From: Candidatus Puniceispirillum sp.
Lineage (GTDB): Bacteria > Pseudomonadota > Alphaproteobacteria > Puniceispirillales > Puniceispirillaceae
DNA length: 64,000 nt
Reading direction: 5' to 3'
Assembly (NCBI GenBank): GCA_028383305.1
Contig: JAOEVD010000002.1
Location: forward strand, 100,341-164,340
In this document: positions 9,367 to 17,078 of the stretch, piece after piece
How the letters are laid out: every line of letters begins with the position of its first letter
Position numbering within the stretch: the stretch's first letter is position 1
Notes under the pieces: model-generated
What the model saw: only the letters and a program-made list of their open reading frames with translations
Databases searched by the model: none
Told to the model about the DNA's origin: nothing
Made by a program: the position numbers and the translations under genes

Positions 9367-10584
9367 CTATTCGGCAGCGGCGTTATCAAGCCGTTGATCG
9401 CTTTGCTGTTGCGGCAGAATAATCGCTGCCAGAACAATCAAAATGGCAACAACGCTCATCAAGCTGAACAGGGTTGTCATGGTAAATCCAGCTTGTAGGA
9501 TCAATCCGCAAACTGGCAAAACGCTGGCACCAATTGAAAGATTCAGCAAAAATTTCACACTGAAAACACGCCCGCGCCACGCATCGGGGACATAGCGCGA
9601 CAATATTGCATCCGTGATCGGAATTTGGCCGAAAACAAAACTCATTGCCAAAAGCATCGCTACAAACAGCGCCAGATCATTAAATTGCGCTGCAAGATAG
9701 ATGAATAAAACCTGCCCAACAGCCATGACAAATAAAACGTTTTTCGCCGAATAGCGGTCAATCAACCAGCCAACGGCAATTTGTGAAAATGACGCAATCG
9801 CATAAACGATTGATGCCAAAAGCCCGGTAATGGCAACCGATGTTGAAATATTGGTCATTGAAATTTCAAAATATCGCGGCACGACAAAGGTCATTGCGCC
9901 AAAGATAAAGCCGCCACTTGCTGTTGATAATGCCAGTGCCGCCAAGGCGCGTTTCCAGTTTGGCGCAAAGGAATCAGCCGCGCTGATTCGCGGCGTTGCC
10001 GGTCCATCTTTATCAATCTTCAGTGATTTGGCAAACGCCACGCCATAGGCGAAGCAAAATAATCCAGGCAGGATAAAACATATCCGCCAATCGCCAACGG
10101 TCAGCAATAATCCGGTAATTAATGGCGCGGCGGCAACCCCCATATTGCCAAACACGCCATTCACCCCAAGTCGATAACCAATCTTTTTATTGCTTTTGAC
10201 AAGCATTGCAATGCCAACAGGGTGATAGATCGCGGCAAAAACACCAATCACGCCAATGGCAGCGGCAAGGTGATAGATATTTTGTGACAGCCCGGCCAAA
10301 ATGGCGCCAAGGCCAATACCGAAATGAAAGATCACCATCAATAATGAGCGCGAGAACCGGTCGGCAAGCTGGGCGGCAATTGGCGCCATGCCGCCAAACA
10401 GTAAAAAGCCAACTGCGCCGTAAACGATGATTTCATCATAGCTAAACCCGAAATGACGACCGGCATCATAGGCGGCCTTGGCAAAAATAAGCATGATAAA
10501 ATGATCGAGAAAATGGCTGATATTGATATAGATATCATCCACAGACTTGGCACGGAACGGGCGGGTTAAACTGTCAATCATCAT
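9367..10584 (-). CDS. MFS transporter
   Basis: This 405-aa major facilitator has about 12 hydrophobic segments and the loop 2-3 signature 'AQLADRFSRSLLMV', a variant of GxLaDRxGRk. 'IYHPVGIAMLV' and 'NGVFGNMGVAAAPLITG' resemble the fosmidomycin-resistance/Fsr-like branch of drug and small-acid exporters. The start ATG-ATG-ATT has AGGA five bases upstream. It is convergent with the acyl-CoA ligase, with only 10 bases between stops. The substrate is unknown. Confidence 0.83.
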   Translation of the reverse strand: MMIDSLTRPFRAKSVDDIYINISHFLDHFIMLIFAKAAYDAGRHFGFSYDEIIVYGAVGFLLFGGMAPIAAQLADRFSRSLLMVIFHFGIGLGAILAGLSQNIYHLAAAIGVIGVFAAIYHPVGIAMLVKSNKKIGYRLGVNGVFGNMGVAAAPLITGLLLTVGDWRICFILPGLFCFAYGVAFAKSLKIDKDGPATPRISAADSFAPNWKRALAALALSTASGGFIFGAMTFVVPRYFEISMTNISTSVAITGLLASIVYAIASFSQIAVGWLIDRYSAKNVLFVMAVGQVLFIYLAAQFNDLALFVAMLLAMSFVFGQIPITDAILSRYVPDAWRGRVFSVKFLLNLSIGASVLPVCGLILQAGFTMTTLFSLMSVVAILIVLAAIILPQQQSDQRLDNAAAE

Positions 10585-10840
10585 AGGCGTCCTGTTTTAT
10601 GGAGCTGATGCAGCGCCAAAACATAAAAAATAAAACAAATAGCTCTCGTTATGAAGCTTGGCCTTACTTTTGACGCGGTGCAAGCCTCTTGATTGATGAT
10701 TGATAATGGCCTGATAAAATTGATGCTTGGCTTTGTTGGCGTGTTTTTCCCAGTCACGATGCGGGTTTTCATGGTAATTGCCGCCGCAGTACGGCTAAAG
10801 TGAGATCGTTAGAATGATATGAGTGATGACAGGATGAACC

Positions 10841-11044
10841 ATGGGTGAGGACGAGTCTGAACAGCCGTTAACCGAACACCTTGTTGATCAATTTGCCTCT
10901 TATTTTCTGATTACCATGGTGGCTTTTCATCTTGTTGGTTATATGAAAAAGCACTATGAAAAGCGTCATGGTGAGGCGCCGCATAGTGAGGCAGGGCATA
11001 CTAACAACCGCCAAAGTGGGAAACGCCGTCGCGAAGATGTTTAG
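10841..11044 (+). CDS. Small single-pass membrane protein, unknown
   Basis: This 67-aa protein has an acidic N terminus, one hydrophobic helix (about 19-35, FASYFLITMVAFHLVGYM) and a His/Arg/Lys-rich C-terminal tail (KKHYEKRHGE ... GKRRREDV). AGGA six bases upstream of the ATG supports translation. No family was recognised. The single helix with a basic tail suggests an inner-membrane small protein. It is the only gene between the MFS promoter region and the 600-base gene-poor stretch. Confidence 0.5.
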   Translation: MGEDESEQPLTEHLVDQFASYFLITMVAFHLVGYMKKHYEKRHGEAPHSEAGHTNNRQSGKRRREDV

Positions 11045-11658
11045 ATCTTACCCAAATCCAGTGATTGATTTTTGATGGTTCCCCCAATAATTGCTATGGG
11101 AAAATGTTATGGGATCAAAGACTGGCCGCTAGGCAACTCCGATGCGCCACCAAGGTCGATCACGAAGACGGCCATCATATTGGCGGTAAATGCCAGAATC
11201 TGTATATTTTGCCTAAAGAAAAACCCCCACCAACCGTTAAGGCTGATGAGGGTTCTCATCAGAGGTCCAAACCACGGCTAGTTCGCGTCAAATTTTCTTT
11301 TTAGGATACTTTGAACGAATTAGGGGTTTGACCTTGATGAGAGCCTTGCAAATCCCATGCCACATTTTTTCGGTTCTTGGCCGGTTCAAACCGGAGTGTC
11401 CAATTTATAATGACAAGGCAGCGCCGCCTGCTTTTGGCCGCAAACAGGCGATATACGTTTATCTGAAATTGCTATTCGGCATTTTCATCAACCCAGCTTT
11501 TCACCGCTTCGGGAAAGTCAAGGAAATAATGGCTGATGGTATTCATCATCAGATTATAAAAGGGTAGCATGAGCAAAACAGTTTCACAAATATTATAGGC
11601 GATAATGGCCGCCCCATCCGGCTTATGGGTGGGACAGCCGATGGTTGAAAAATCTGGA
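11045..11658. other. 614-base stretch without a convincing gene
   Basis: No complete family-like gene is seen. It holds (i) a strong minus-strand terminator at 11216-11253; (ii) a minus-strand reading frame ending at TGA 11295-11297 with sensible but unplaced wording (MWHGICKALIKVKPLIRSKYPKKKI), possibly a gene remnant; and (iii) the tail of minus-strand ORF 11472-11981. That tail, from about 11600 down, reads NICETVLLMLPFYNLMMNTI...SWVDENAE with natural codons but has no usable start after the GST stop. The stretch looks like decayed sequence or a small-RNA/leader locus. Confidence 0.4.
11216..11253 (-). terminator. Rho-independent terminator on the minus strand
   Basis: Read on the minus strand, ACCCTCATCAGCC - TTAAC - GGTTGGTGGGGGT folds into a 13-pair stem (with G-U pairs), directly followed by TTTTTCTTT. 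It is a textbook intrinsic terminator. Its 5' arm can instead pair perfectly with the CTGATGAG just upstream (plus coordinates 11243-11262), giving a mutually exclusive hairpin. The nearest upstream minus-strand gene is the GST about 400 bases away. Confidence 0.6.
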
Positions 11659-12288
11659 TCAGCCTTGTGGGATTTCGCCCATATGTTTTGGCACTTGATA
11701 ACCTTTTTGCACCGCATCACGTGCCAGAAGGCGCTGATACCATGATCGGACCTCCGGATAATCGGCAAGATTGACCTGTTGCCATTCATAGCGCGATACC
11801 CATGGCCAGCAGGCCATATCGGCAATCGAATAATCGTCACAAATATAATCGCGCCCTTCAAGCTGCCGATCAAGAACACCATAAAGCCGCGCCACTTCGC
11901 TGCGAAACCGCGCTTCGGCATAATCTGATTTGCCCGGATTGAAATGCAGGAAATGATGTGCCTGTCCAAGAATTGGGCCAAACCCGCCCATTTGCCACAT
12001 CAGCCATTCATTGACCTCGGCGCGTGCGATGCTGTCTTTTGGCAAGAATTTTCCGTATTTTTCGGCCAAATAAATAAGAATAGCGCCTGATTCCATCAAA
12101 CTCATACCATTGTCACGGTCAATGATGGCCGGGATTTTGTTATTCGGGCTGATCTTCAAAAATGTAGGGCTATTTTGATCGCCTTGGGTGATATTGATGG
12201 AATGCACTTCGTAATCGACGCCAAGTTCTTCGAGAAGGATCGATACTTTGCGGCCATTCGGGGTTGTCCATGTATAAAAATCAATCAT
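11659..12288 (-). CDS. YfcG-type (nu-class) glutathione S-transferase
   Basis: This 209-aa GST has an N-terminal thioredoxin-fold domain (about 1-85; FYTWTTPNGRKVSILLEELG, cis-Pro in ISPNNKIPAIID, ESGAILIYLAEKYG) and an all-helical C-terminal domain (about 90-200; 'YSIADMACWPW' N-capping box). The N-terminal 'TTPNGRKV' and 'SPNNKIPAI' match the YfcG/Ure2p-like group, which favours disulfide-bond reductase activity with glutathione over classical conjugation. AAGGA precedes the ATG. It is cytoplasmic and a single gene. Confidence 0.9.
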   Translation of the reverse strand: MIDFYTWTTPNGRKVSILLEELGVDYEVHSINITQGDQNSPTFLKISPNNKIPAIIDRDNGMSLMESGAILIYLAEKYGKFLPKDSIARAEVNEWLMWQMGGFGPILGQAHHFLHFNPGKSDYAEARFRSEVARLYGVLDRQLEGRDYICDDYSIADMACWPWVSRYEWQQVNLADYPEVRSWYQRLLARDAVQKGYQVPKHMGEIPQG

Positions 12289-12373
12289 GCATCCATTCCT
12301 TTTTGCATTCTTATGGTGACAGCATTTCTAATCGGGAAAAAATAACGCGGCAAATCATAGCGGCCTGTGACGC

Positions 12374-12817
12374 CTATCCAAAAGCAAATTTTTCAGCAAA
12401 AAGCGCAATCACCACATAGCGGGCGGTTTTTGCTAGTGCCACAATCAAAACAAAGCTTTTCAGCGGTTCTTTGAAAATGCCAGCCATCACGGTGATTGGG
12501 TCGCCAATGATTGGCACCCAGCTAAGCAAAAGCGTCCAGCGTCCAAATTTCTGATACCAGCGGGTAATCGACTGGTAGCGCGGTGAGGCCTTTATTTTTT
12601 CCATGCGCATAACCGATGATGCAATGCTGTTCCCGATGACCCAATTGACAATTGCGCCAAGCGTATTGCCAAGACTGGCAAACAGAACCAGCAGCCCCAT
12701 TGAATATTTTGATGTAATCACCAAATATCCAAGTCCAAGCTCGGATTGCGCCGGTAAAATCGTGGCAGCAAGAAAAGCTGAGAGAAACAGGCCAAAAAGC
12801 GCGCCGGTTTCATTCAT
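12374..12817 (-). CDS. YqaA/DedA-like inner-membrane protein
   Basis: This SNARE-associated (DedA) superfamily protein of the short YqaA type has a hydrophobic N-terminal helix ('FLSAFLAATILPAQSELGLGYL'), then 'ASLGNTLGAIVNWVIG' and the conserved C-terminal loop 'YQKFGRWTLLLSWVPIIGDPITVMAG'. The ORF track start is far upstream and would overlap the divergent gene. The ATG at 12817 (MNETGALFG) gives 147 aa, the usual YqaA size, although its ribosome site is weak. Larger DedA proteins act as lipid or undecaprenyl-phosphate carriers. The role of YqaA is not established. Confidence 0.8.
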   Translation of the reverse strand: MNETGALFGLFLSAFLAATILPAQSELGLGYLVITSKYSMGLLVLFASLGNTLGAIVNWVIGNSIASSVMRMEKIKASPRYQSITRWYQKFGRWTLLLSWVPIIGDPITVMAGIFKEPLKSFVLIVALAKTARYVVIALFAEKFAFG

Positions 12818-12931
12818 GATGTTTGATTTTTCGGGTGCGGTTTGACATTTTCGATCATCATAGTCTATCTGGCGGGTTGATTTCACAACAAGTGAGAAAC
12901 CCCTGTCTACAGTAATTGGAGCGATTAATCT

Positions 12932-13282
12932 ATGACAGCCGATGATCATGTATTGCTCGAGGTGATCGAGGCCGATTACCGCTCAAATCATATGTATTGG
13001 ATTGAACGAAAATTAAACAAGCGGTTCGAACGCTGGTTTCGCAACCGAACCAGCTATGAAATCAAGGATCTGCTTGCTGAACGGCAGATCAATGACCTGC
13101 AAATCGAAGTTTTTGCCTATTACAACAAGCTTGATTATGAACCGGTGACACGATTATCTTCGGCGCTTTATGAAAAATGGATCACCAGCATCATTATGGG
13201 ATGGTTGATGAGGAAATCAGTGTCTTGCTGGTCAAAAATCAAGACGACAAGCGCTGGCGTACGCGAAGATTTGACAGATTAA
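12932..13282 (+). CDS. Hypothetical protein, C-terminal end possibly frameshifted
   Basis: This is a 116-aa unrecognised soluble protein, rich in charged and aromatic residues in the first 90 positions (ADYRSNHMYWIERKLNKRFERWF). After about codon 88 the codon use becomes less natural, while a +2 frame (HYGMVDEEISVLLVKNQDDKRWR) reads well, hinting at an indel near 13195. Against this, the annotated frame ends exactly in a TTAA shared with the convergent cytochrome gene. It is divergent from the YqaA-like gene. Confidence 0.55.
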   Translation: MTADDHVLLEVIEADYRSNHMYWIERKLNKRFERWFRNRTSYEIKDLLAERQINDLQIEVFAYYNKLDYEPVTRLSSALYEKWITSIIMGWLMRKSVSCWSKIKTTSAGVREDLTD

Positions 13283-13764
13283 GAGCCGCTTTTGCTGTTT
13301 TCCATAGCGTTGTTCAGCTTGTAATCATCATTGATTTTATCATGGATTTGTCTGACATCATCTGGCCATGTCGATTTGATATAAGACAAGGCGGCGATGA
13401 TTTCTTCGTCTTTTAAAACATCATCATAAACCGGCATGCTGACTTTATAGTCACTGCCAATCATTGCGGCAAAGCCATATTTGGTCAGTTTGAAAAGCAA
13501 CGCATCTGGATGATGCCATGTATGGCCCGATTTATCATGTGGCGGGGCAAGCCGCATGCCATTAACCATCTTGTCGCGCCAGCCATCCTGCCCTTCCAGA
13601 TTTACCCCGTGACAGCTCGCGCATTGATCCATATAGATTTTTTGTCCAAGCTTTACATAAACCGGATCCTCAGGGCGCAATTCAACAAGATCATCGGCAA
13701 TGCTTGGCATTGGGGCGGCAAGCATTAGCATCAGATATGAATAGGCAAGGGTGTTTTTGCGCAT
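13279..13764 (-). CDS. Periplasmic c-type cytochrome, single haem
   Basis: The ATG at 13764 (MRKNTLAYSYLMLML) with GGA eight bases upstream gives a Sec signal peptide ending near PSIA-DD and a 161-aa protein. The track start adds a non-signal extension. One CASCH haem motif lies about 30 residues into the mature protein. 'VSMPVYDDVLKDEEIIAALSYIKSTWP' is the class I cytochrome c end with the axial Met. It is likely a soluble electron carrier or alcohol/aldehyde-dehydrogenase-type partner. It is followed upstream by cytochrome c' only five bases away, so the two are co-transcribed. Confidence 0.85.
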   Translation of the reverse strand: MRKNTLAYSYLMLMLAAPMPSIADDLVELRPEDPVYVKLGQKIYMDQCASCHGVNLEGQDGWRDKMVNGMRLAPPHDKSGHTWHHPDALLFKLTKYGFAAMIGSDYKVSMPVYDDVLKDEEIIAALSYIKSTWPDDVRQIHDKINDDYKLNNAMENSKSGS

Positions 13765-13768
13765 GGTA

Positions 13769-14215
13769 TTAATCCAACCTATATGTTTTATGACAGCTTT
13801 TGCAGGTTGCTGCGGTGGTTTTAAACGCATTTATCGCGGCTTCGGAATCACCCGCTTTGGCAGCAATCACCAACTGATTAGCGATTTGATAATTGGCATT
13901 GGCGGCACGCTCAAACCCAGAAAAATCCAACCAGATTTGTGGTGATGCTTCGGATGGCTTGCCATCGCTTCCCGCTGGAAAATAGGCTGGCATCTTTTCT
14001 GCCCAATCTCGAATTTGCGTGGCAAGTGGAACAATCGCATCAAGATCACCATTGCGAAAATGCGTCTTGATGGCTTTAAGGTTGTCCTTACTTTGCGTAA
14101 AAAAATCCATCCGTTCTTTGACAATGCCGGTGGCACCGCTATGCGCATAGACAAACACGGAAAAACCGCATGAAAGGGCGAGGGCTGTGACAAATGTGGT
14201 TTTGCGTAAAGTCAT
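13769..14215 (-). CDS. Cytochrome c' (class II)
   Basis: The protein has a signal peptide (MTLRKTTFVTALALSCGFSVFVYAHS), then a four-helix-bundle cytochrome c' with the haem attached at the very C terminus (CKSCHKTYRLD). 'RMDFFTQSKDNLKAIK' fits the first helix and 'KMPAYFPAGSD' the typical mid-loop. The ATG at 14215 is preferred over the track start and gives 148 aa. Cytochromes c' are periplasmic, usually high-spin, and bind NO or CO; they are linked to nitrosative stress protection. The gene pairs with the class I cytochrome downstream, and the DUF4396 membrane protein lies 74 bases upstream on the same strand. Confidence 0.9.
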   Translation of the reverse strand: MTLRKTTFVTALALSCGFSVFVYAHSGATGIVKERMDFFTQSKDNLKAIKTHFRNGDLDAIVPLATQIRDWAEKMPAYFPAGSDGKPSEASPQIWLDFSGFERAANANYQIANQLVIAAKAGDSEAAINAFKTTAATCKSCHKTYRLD

Positions 14216-14289
14216 GTTAGGGGTGGGTCCTTTTAATGATCTGCAGTGGCGGGTCAAAATCGAAATATCATAATCGTAATGCGGTGATT

Positions 14290-14736
14290 TTAATGACAGG
14301 CTTTGCCCAACGCCTTTAGGCGCCAGTAATTATAGGGCAATGGCGTGATAAAACCGGCAACAAGCATGAGCGGCACTGCCCACCAAGTGAGCAAGGCCCC
14401 GCCTGTCAACATAAAGTCGGTAAGATTCATCGCCACTTCCATTGAAATCATCGAAATCAAGGACATGCCAAACGCCGTTTTTAATGCGATTTTGAACGCC
14501 ATCTGGCGCGCCAGAATGATTGTTTCCAAAATGACCGAGGTCAAAAGACCATTCATAATGGCAAGCGACATGATCCATAGAATTGGCCAGTCAATGCCCA
14601 TGGTTTGGAAGTAAAAAATTGTTCCCAGATCACCAATCGAACAGCCAAGCAAACACCAGCTGGTATTAAAGCTTGCGCGCTTCCACGTATGTTTGCACTG
14701 CCAATGGATGTTCAGCGTGTCGATTGTGATGGCCAT
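14290..14736 (-). CDS. DUF4396 membrane protein
   Basis: This 148-aa membrane protein matches the DUF4396 family: an N-terminal cytoplasmic strand with 'HWQCKHTWKRASFNTSWCLLGCSIGDLGTI', then about four hydrophobic helices (residues 40-145) with Met-rich segments (GMSLISMISMEVAMNLTDFML). The ATG at 14736 has AGGA seven bases upstream, better than the track start. Conserved Cys/His/Met residues have led others to link the family to copper or redox, but no function is established. It is codirectional with two cytochrome genes. Confidence 0.78.
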   Translation of the reverse strand: MAITIDTLNIHWQCKHTWKRASFNTSWCLLGCSIGDLGTIFYFQTMGIDWPILWIMSLAIMNGLLTSVILETIILARQMAFKIALKTAFGMSLISMISMEVAMNLTDFMLTGGALLTWWAVPLMLVAGFITPLPYNYWRLKALGKACH

Positions 14737-14848
14737 AAATCTTTCCTTTAGACGCACAATAGACATTCCCCCAAGTGGAAGGTCAACAGGTTAAATGATG
14801 GCTTTGCTAAGTGGCAAAATCCATGAATGGCGGCGGCATTGTGAGACC

Positions 14849-15835
14849 TCAAACGGCCATGCTATCACGCAATGCTAACACCTCTTTCCACGTATTTTCA
14901 GGCAAATCAATCATCCCGCCGGCTGCGTTGCGTAACTGCCGTTCTCGCTGCCCGGGAATTTGAACTTTCTCGAACCCCGACGCTGGTTTACAGCTCAGAA
15001 TATCGTCAAAAATAACACCAGCCCGATTGCGAAGCCCACCAAGTGGTGTCATTGCACTTGTATCAATCATCACCAAAAGCCAGTTACTTTCCGTCTGAAC
15101 CGGGCCAATCAGGGCTTTGGCAATCAATTCGGCCGCCAAGGCTAGACCATACCCTTTCTGGCCTGCTGCGGGCAGGATTGACCCACCGTCAAAATAATCT
15201 GCGGGCTTCACGGATGGCATGCCATGACGATCAATAATGCAGTTTTCTGGAAGATTGCCACCGGCACTTTGCGCTGCATAAATCCAGCCACCAGCAATTG
15301 TTGAAGTGTCAAAATCCAATACAAAGGAACCATTTTTATCACCAGGAAAACCAATGCAATAAGGGTTAGTTGGCAGTTTTGGTTCACATCCACCATATGG
15401 CGCCACCTGCCGCCAAACCGCCCGATTACCGCCGCCAATTAGGATAGATAAAAACCCATCATCAGCGTGCTGGTCAGCAAATGCTCCATGCCTACCAGTG
15501 TGTCCAACATTCATGATTGACGTAATACAGATACTTTTGCTGCGTGCAACGCGGGCAGCCGATTTGTAAGCAAACTCCATTGCTGGTATGCCATGCCCAG
15601 CCTGCCCGTCAATGACAAGAAACAACCCATCATTGCGGCTTATGGCCGGTTTCATATAGCCTGACCGGAATTGATCGACATATTGCAAGATGCGCATAAC
15701 GCCATGTGTCTCAACGCCACAAAGATTGCTGTCCACAAGATGATGGGCTATAAGCTCTCCGCGAGCTAGATCACAGCCACAGCTCAGCAGAATTTCCAGA
15801 AGAGTCGCTTGTGCCTCGCGCGCATCAATCTTTAC
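14849..15835 (-). CDS. Malate/L-lactate (Ldh2) family oxidoreductase, start codon missing
   Basis: This is an NAD(P)-dependent 2-hydroxyacid dehydrogenase of the Ldh2/MdhC/AllD family, with 'VETHGVMRI', 'SMNVGHTGRHG'-type motif INVGHTGRHG (catalytic His region), 'PTNPYCIGFPG' and a 'KGYGLALAAELIAKAL' end. The only canonical start in frame is a GTG at 15736, which would cut off the N-terminal helix. Family-like sequence (VKIDAREAQATLLEILLSCG) continues upstream to GTA 15835, where TGA 15836-15838 stops it. Beyond that, an ATG at 15871 is in frame (MSVSKIIYSGV). Either the gene is inactivated by a nonsense codon or it starts at a rare codon such as ATT 15829. The substrate is unknown. Confidence 0.75.
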   Translation of the reverse strand, partial: VKIDAREAQATLLEILLSCGCDLARGELIAHHLVDSNLCGVETHGVMRILQYVDQFRSGYMKPAISRNDGLFLVIDGQAGHGIPAMEFAYKSAARVARSKSICITSIMNVGHTGRHGAFADQHADDGFLSILIGGGNRAVWRQVAPYGGCEPKLPTNPYCIGFPGDKNGSFVLDFDTSTIAGGWIYAAQSAGGNLPENCIIDRHGMPSVKPADYFDGGSILPAAGQKGYGLALAAELIAKALIGPVQTESNWLLVMIDTSAMTPLGGLRNRAGVIFDDILSCKPASGFEKVQIPGQRERQLRNAAGGMIDLPENTWKEVLALRDSMAV

Positions 15836-15933
15836 TCAGACCCCGCTATAGATGATTTTTGAAACGCTCATGTTTTATTGCTTTCACCCAAAGCCTTTTG
15901 CCACCCAGAAGACAGGTTTAACCAAAGCCATCA

Positions 15934-17028
15934 TCAAAAAGGCAATTTGGAAACCACGGCATCACGCACCATGCCATCGGGCGTATGAACCAGCAGGGTG
16001 GTCCCATAATCCCAATGGGTTTTATAGATCATCGACATGCCAATATTACACTTCAAACGCGGCGAATAGACTCCAGATGTAATCTGCCCAACTGGAACGC
16101 CATGCAGATCGGTCACTGGAAATGGTTTGCCGCATGGCGGCGCCTTATCGCCGCCAAAGCGGATCCCGCGAATCGATTGAACTGGCCCATCAGCGGCAAT
16201 TTGGCGAAGTGCTGCACGGCCAATATAATTGATTTCATCACCAAGATGGCACAAACGCTCAAAGCCGCATTCCAGCGGATTATTGGCAAGGGTAAATTCA
16301 TTGCCGTAAGACATCAGCCCGCCTTCGATACGCTCGATCAGGTTTGGACAGCCGGGCTTGATGTTATAGGGCTGACCAGCATCCCAGATAAGACCCCAAA
16401 GTTCAGACCCCATTTCGCCGCCAGCAAGATAAATCTCAAAACCGCCCTGTTTGCTGTAACCTGATCGCGCAATCAGCTGCCTTGTGCCAATAAGGTCAAA
16501 CATGGCAAACCCAAAATAGGGCAATTGCTGTATCTGATCCCCGACCAGACTAGCCATTAACTGGCCGGCCTTTGGCCCTTGAATGGCTAGCGGTGCGACA
16601 TCAGCTTCATTGACAATCACATCAAGACCCGCGCCCACAGCAAGCCCCTTTGCCCATAGCAGAACATCCGAGTCGGCAATCGACAGCCAAAACCGGTTTT
16701 CAGCCAGTTTCAGCAGCACTGGATCATTCACCATGCCAGCATGCTCGTCGATCAGCGGAACATAAAGCCCTTGCCCAACACGCGCTTGGCGAAGGTCGCG
16801 TGGCGTCATTAACTGAACCAGATGTGTCGCATCAGGCCCCGAAATTTCCACCTGCCTTTGGCAGGCAACATCCCAAATTTGAACATCTTGGCGAAGATGC
16901 CAGTAATCCTCTTCAACGGAGGCTGCGAAGGCTTTTGGCAACAGCATATGATTAACCACACTGAACCCGCGAACGCCATGCTGTTCAACTTTGTCAGTAT
17001 AAGGAGTGCGCCGGATACGCCGCGACAT
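15934..17028 (-). CDS. dmdA: Dimethylsulfoniopropionate demethylase DmdA (GcvT family)
   Basis: This folate-dependent GcvT-fold protein has strong DmdA wording: an N terminus RRIRRTPYTDKVEQHGVRGF, then YNHMLLP-like VVNHMLLPKAF, EEDYWHLRQDVQIWDVACQRQVE, LTPRDLRQAR, VNDPVLLKLAENRFWLSIADSD and SGYSKQGGFEIY. DmdA moves one methyl of DMSP to tetrahydrofolate, giving methylmercaptopropionate. The ATG at 17028 has AGGG six bases upstream and gives 364 aa, the DmdA size. It lies in the minus-strand run with the ThDP enzyme and hydroxyacid oxidase. dmdBCD are not here. A DmdA-like paralogue acting on another methylated compound cannot be excluded. Confidence 0.78.
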   Translation of the reverse strand: MSRRIRRTPYTDKVEQHGVRGFSVVNHMLLPKAFAASVEEDYWHLRQDVQIWDVACQRQVEISGPDATHLVQLMTPRDLRQARVGQGLYVPLIDEHAGMVNDPVLLKLAENRFWLSIADSDVLLWAKGLAVGAGLDVIVNEADVAPLAIQGPKAGQLMASLVGDQIQQLPYFGFAMFDLIGTRQLIARSGYSKQGGFEIYLAGGEMGSELWGLIWDAGQPYNIKPGCPNLIERIEGGLMSYGNEFTLANNPLECGFERLCHLGDEINYIGRAALRQIAADGPVQSIRGIRFGGDKAPPCGKPFPVTDLHGVPVGQITSGVYSPRLKCNIGMSMIYKTHWDYGTTLLVHTPDGMVRDAVVSKLPF

Positions 17029-17078
17029 GTTGAGCCCTGATTCGCTCACCAGTTACGCCTCACTCATTGTTGTGATCA

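Noticed and set aside
11065-11304. 79-codon plus-strand ORF in the gene-poor stretch
   Set aside because: No ribosome site, unnatural composition, and it crosses the minus-strand terminator.
11370-11400. tRNA T-arm-like GGTTCAAAC
   Set aside because: The flanking bases do not form the five-pair T stem, and no acceptor, D or anticodon arms can be placed around it.
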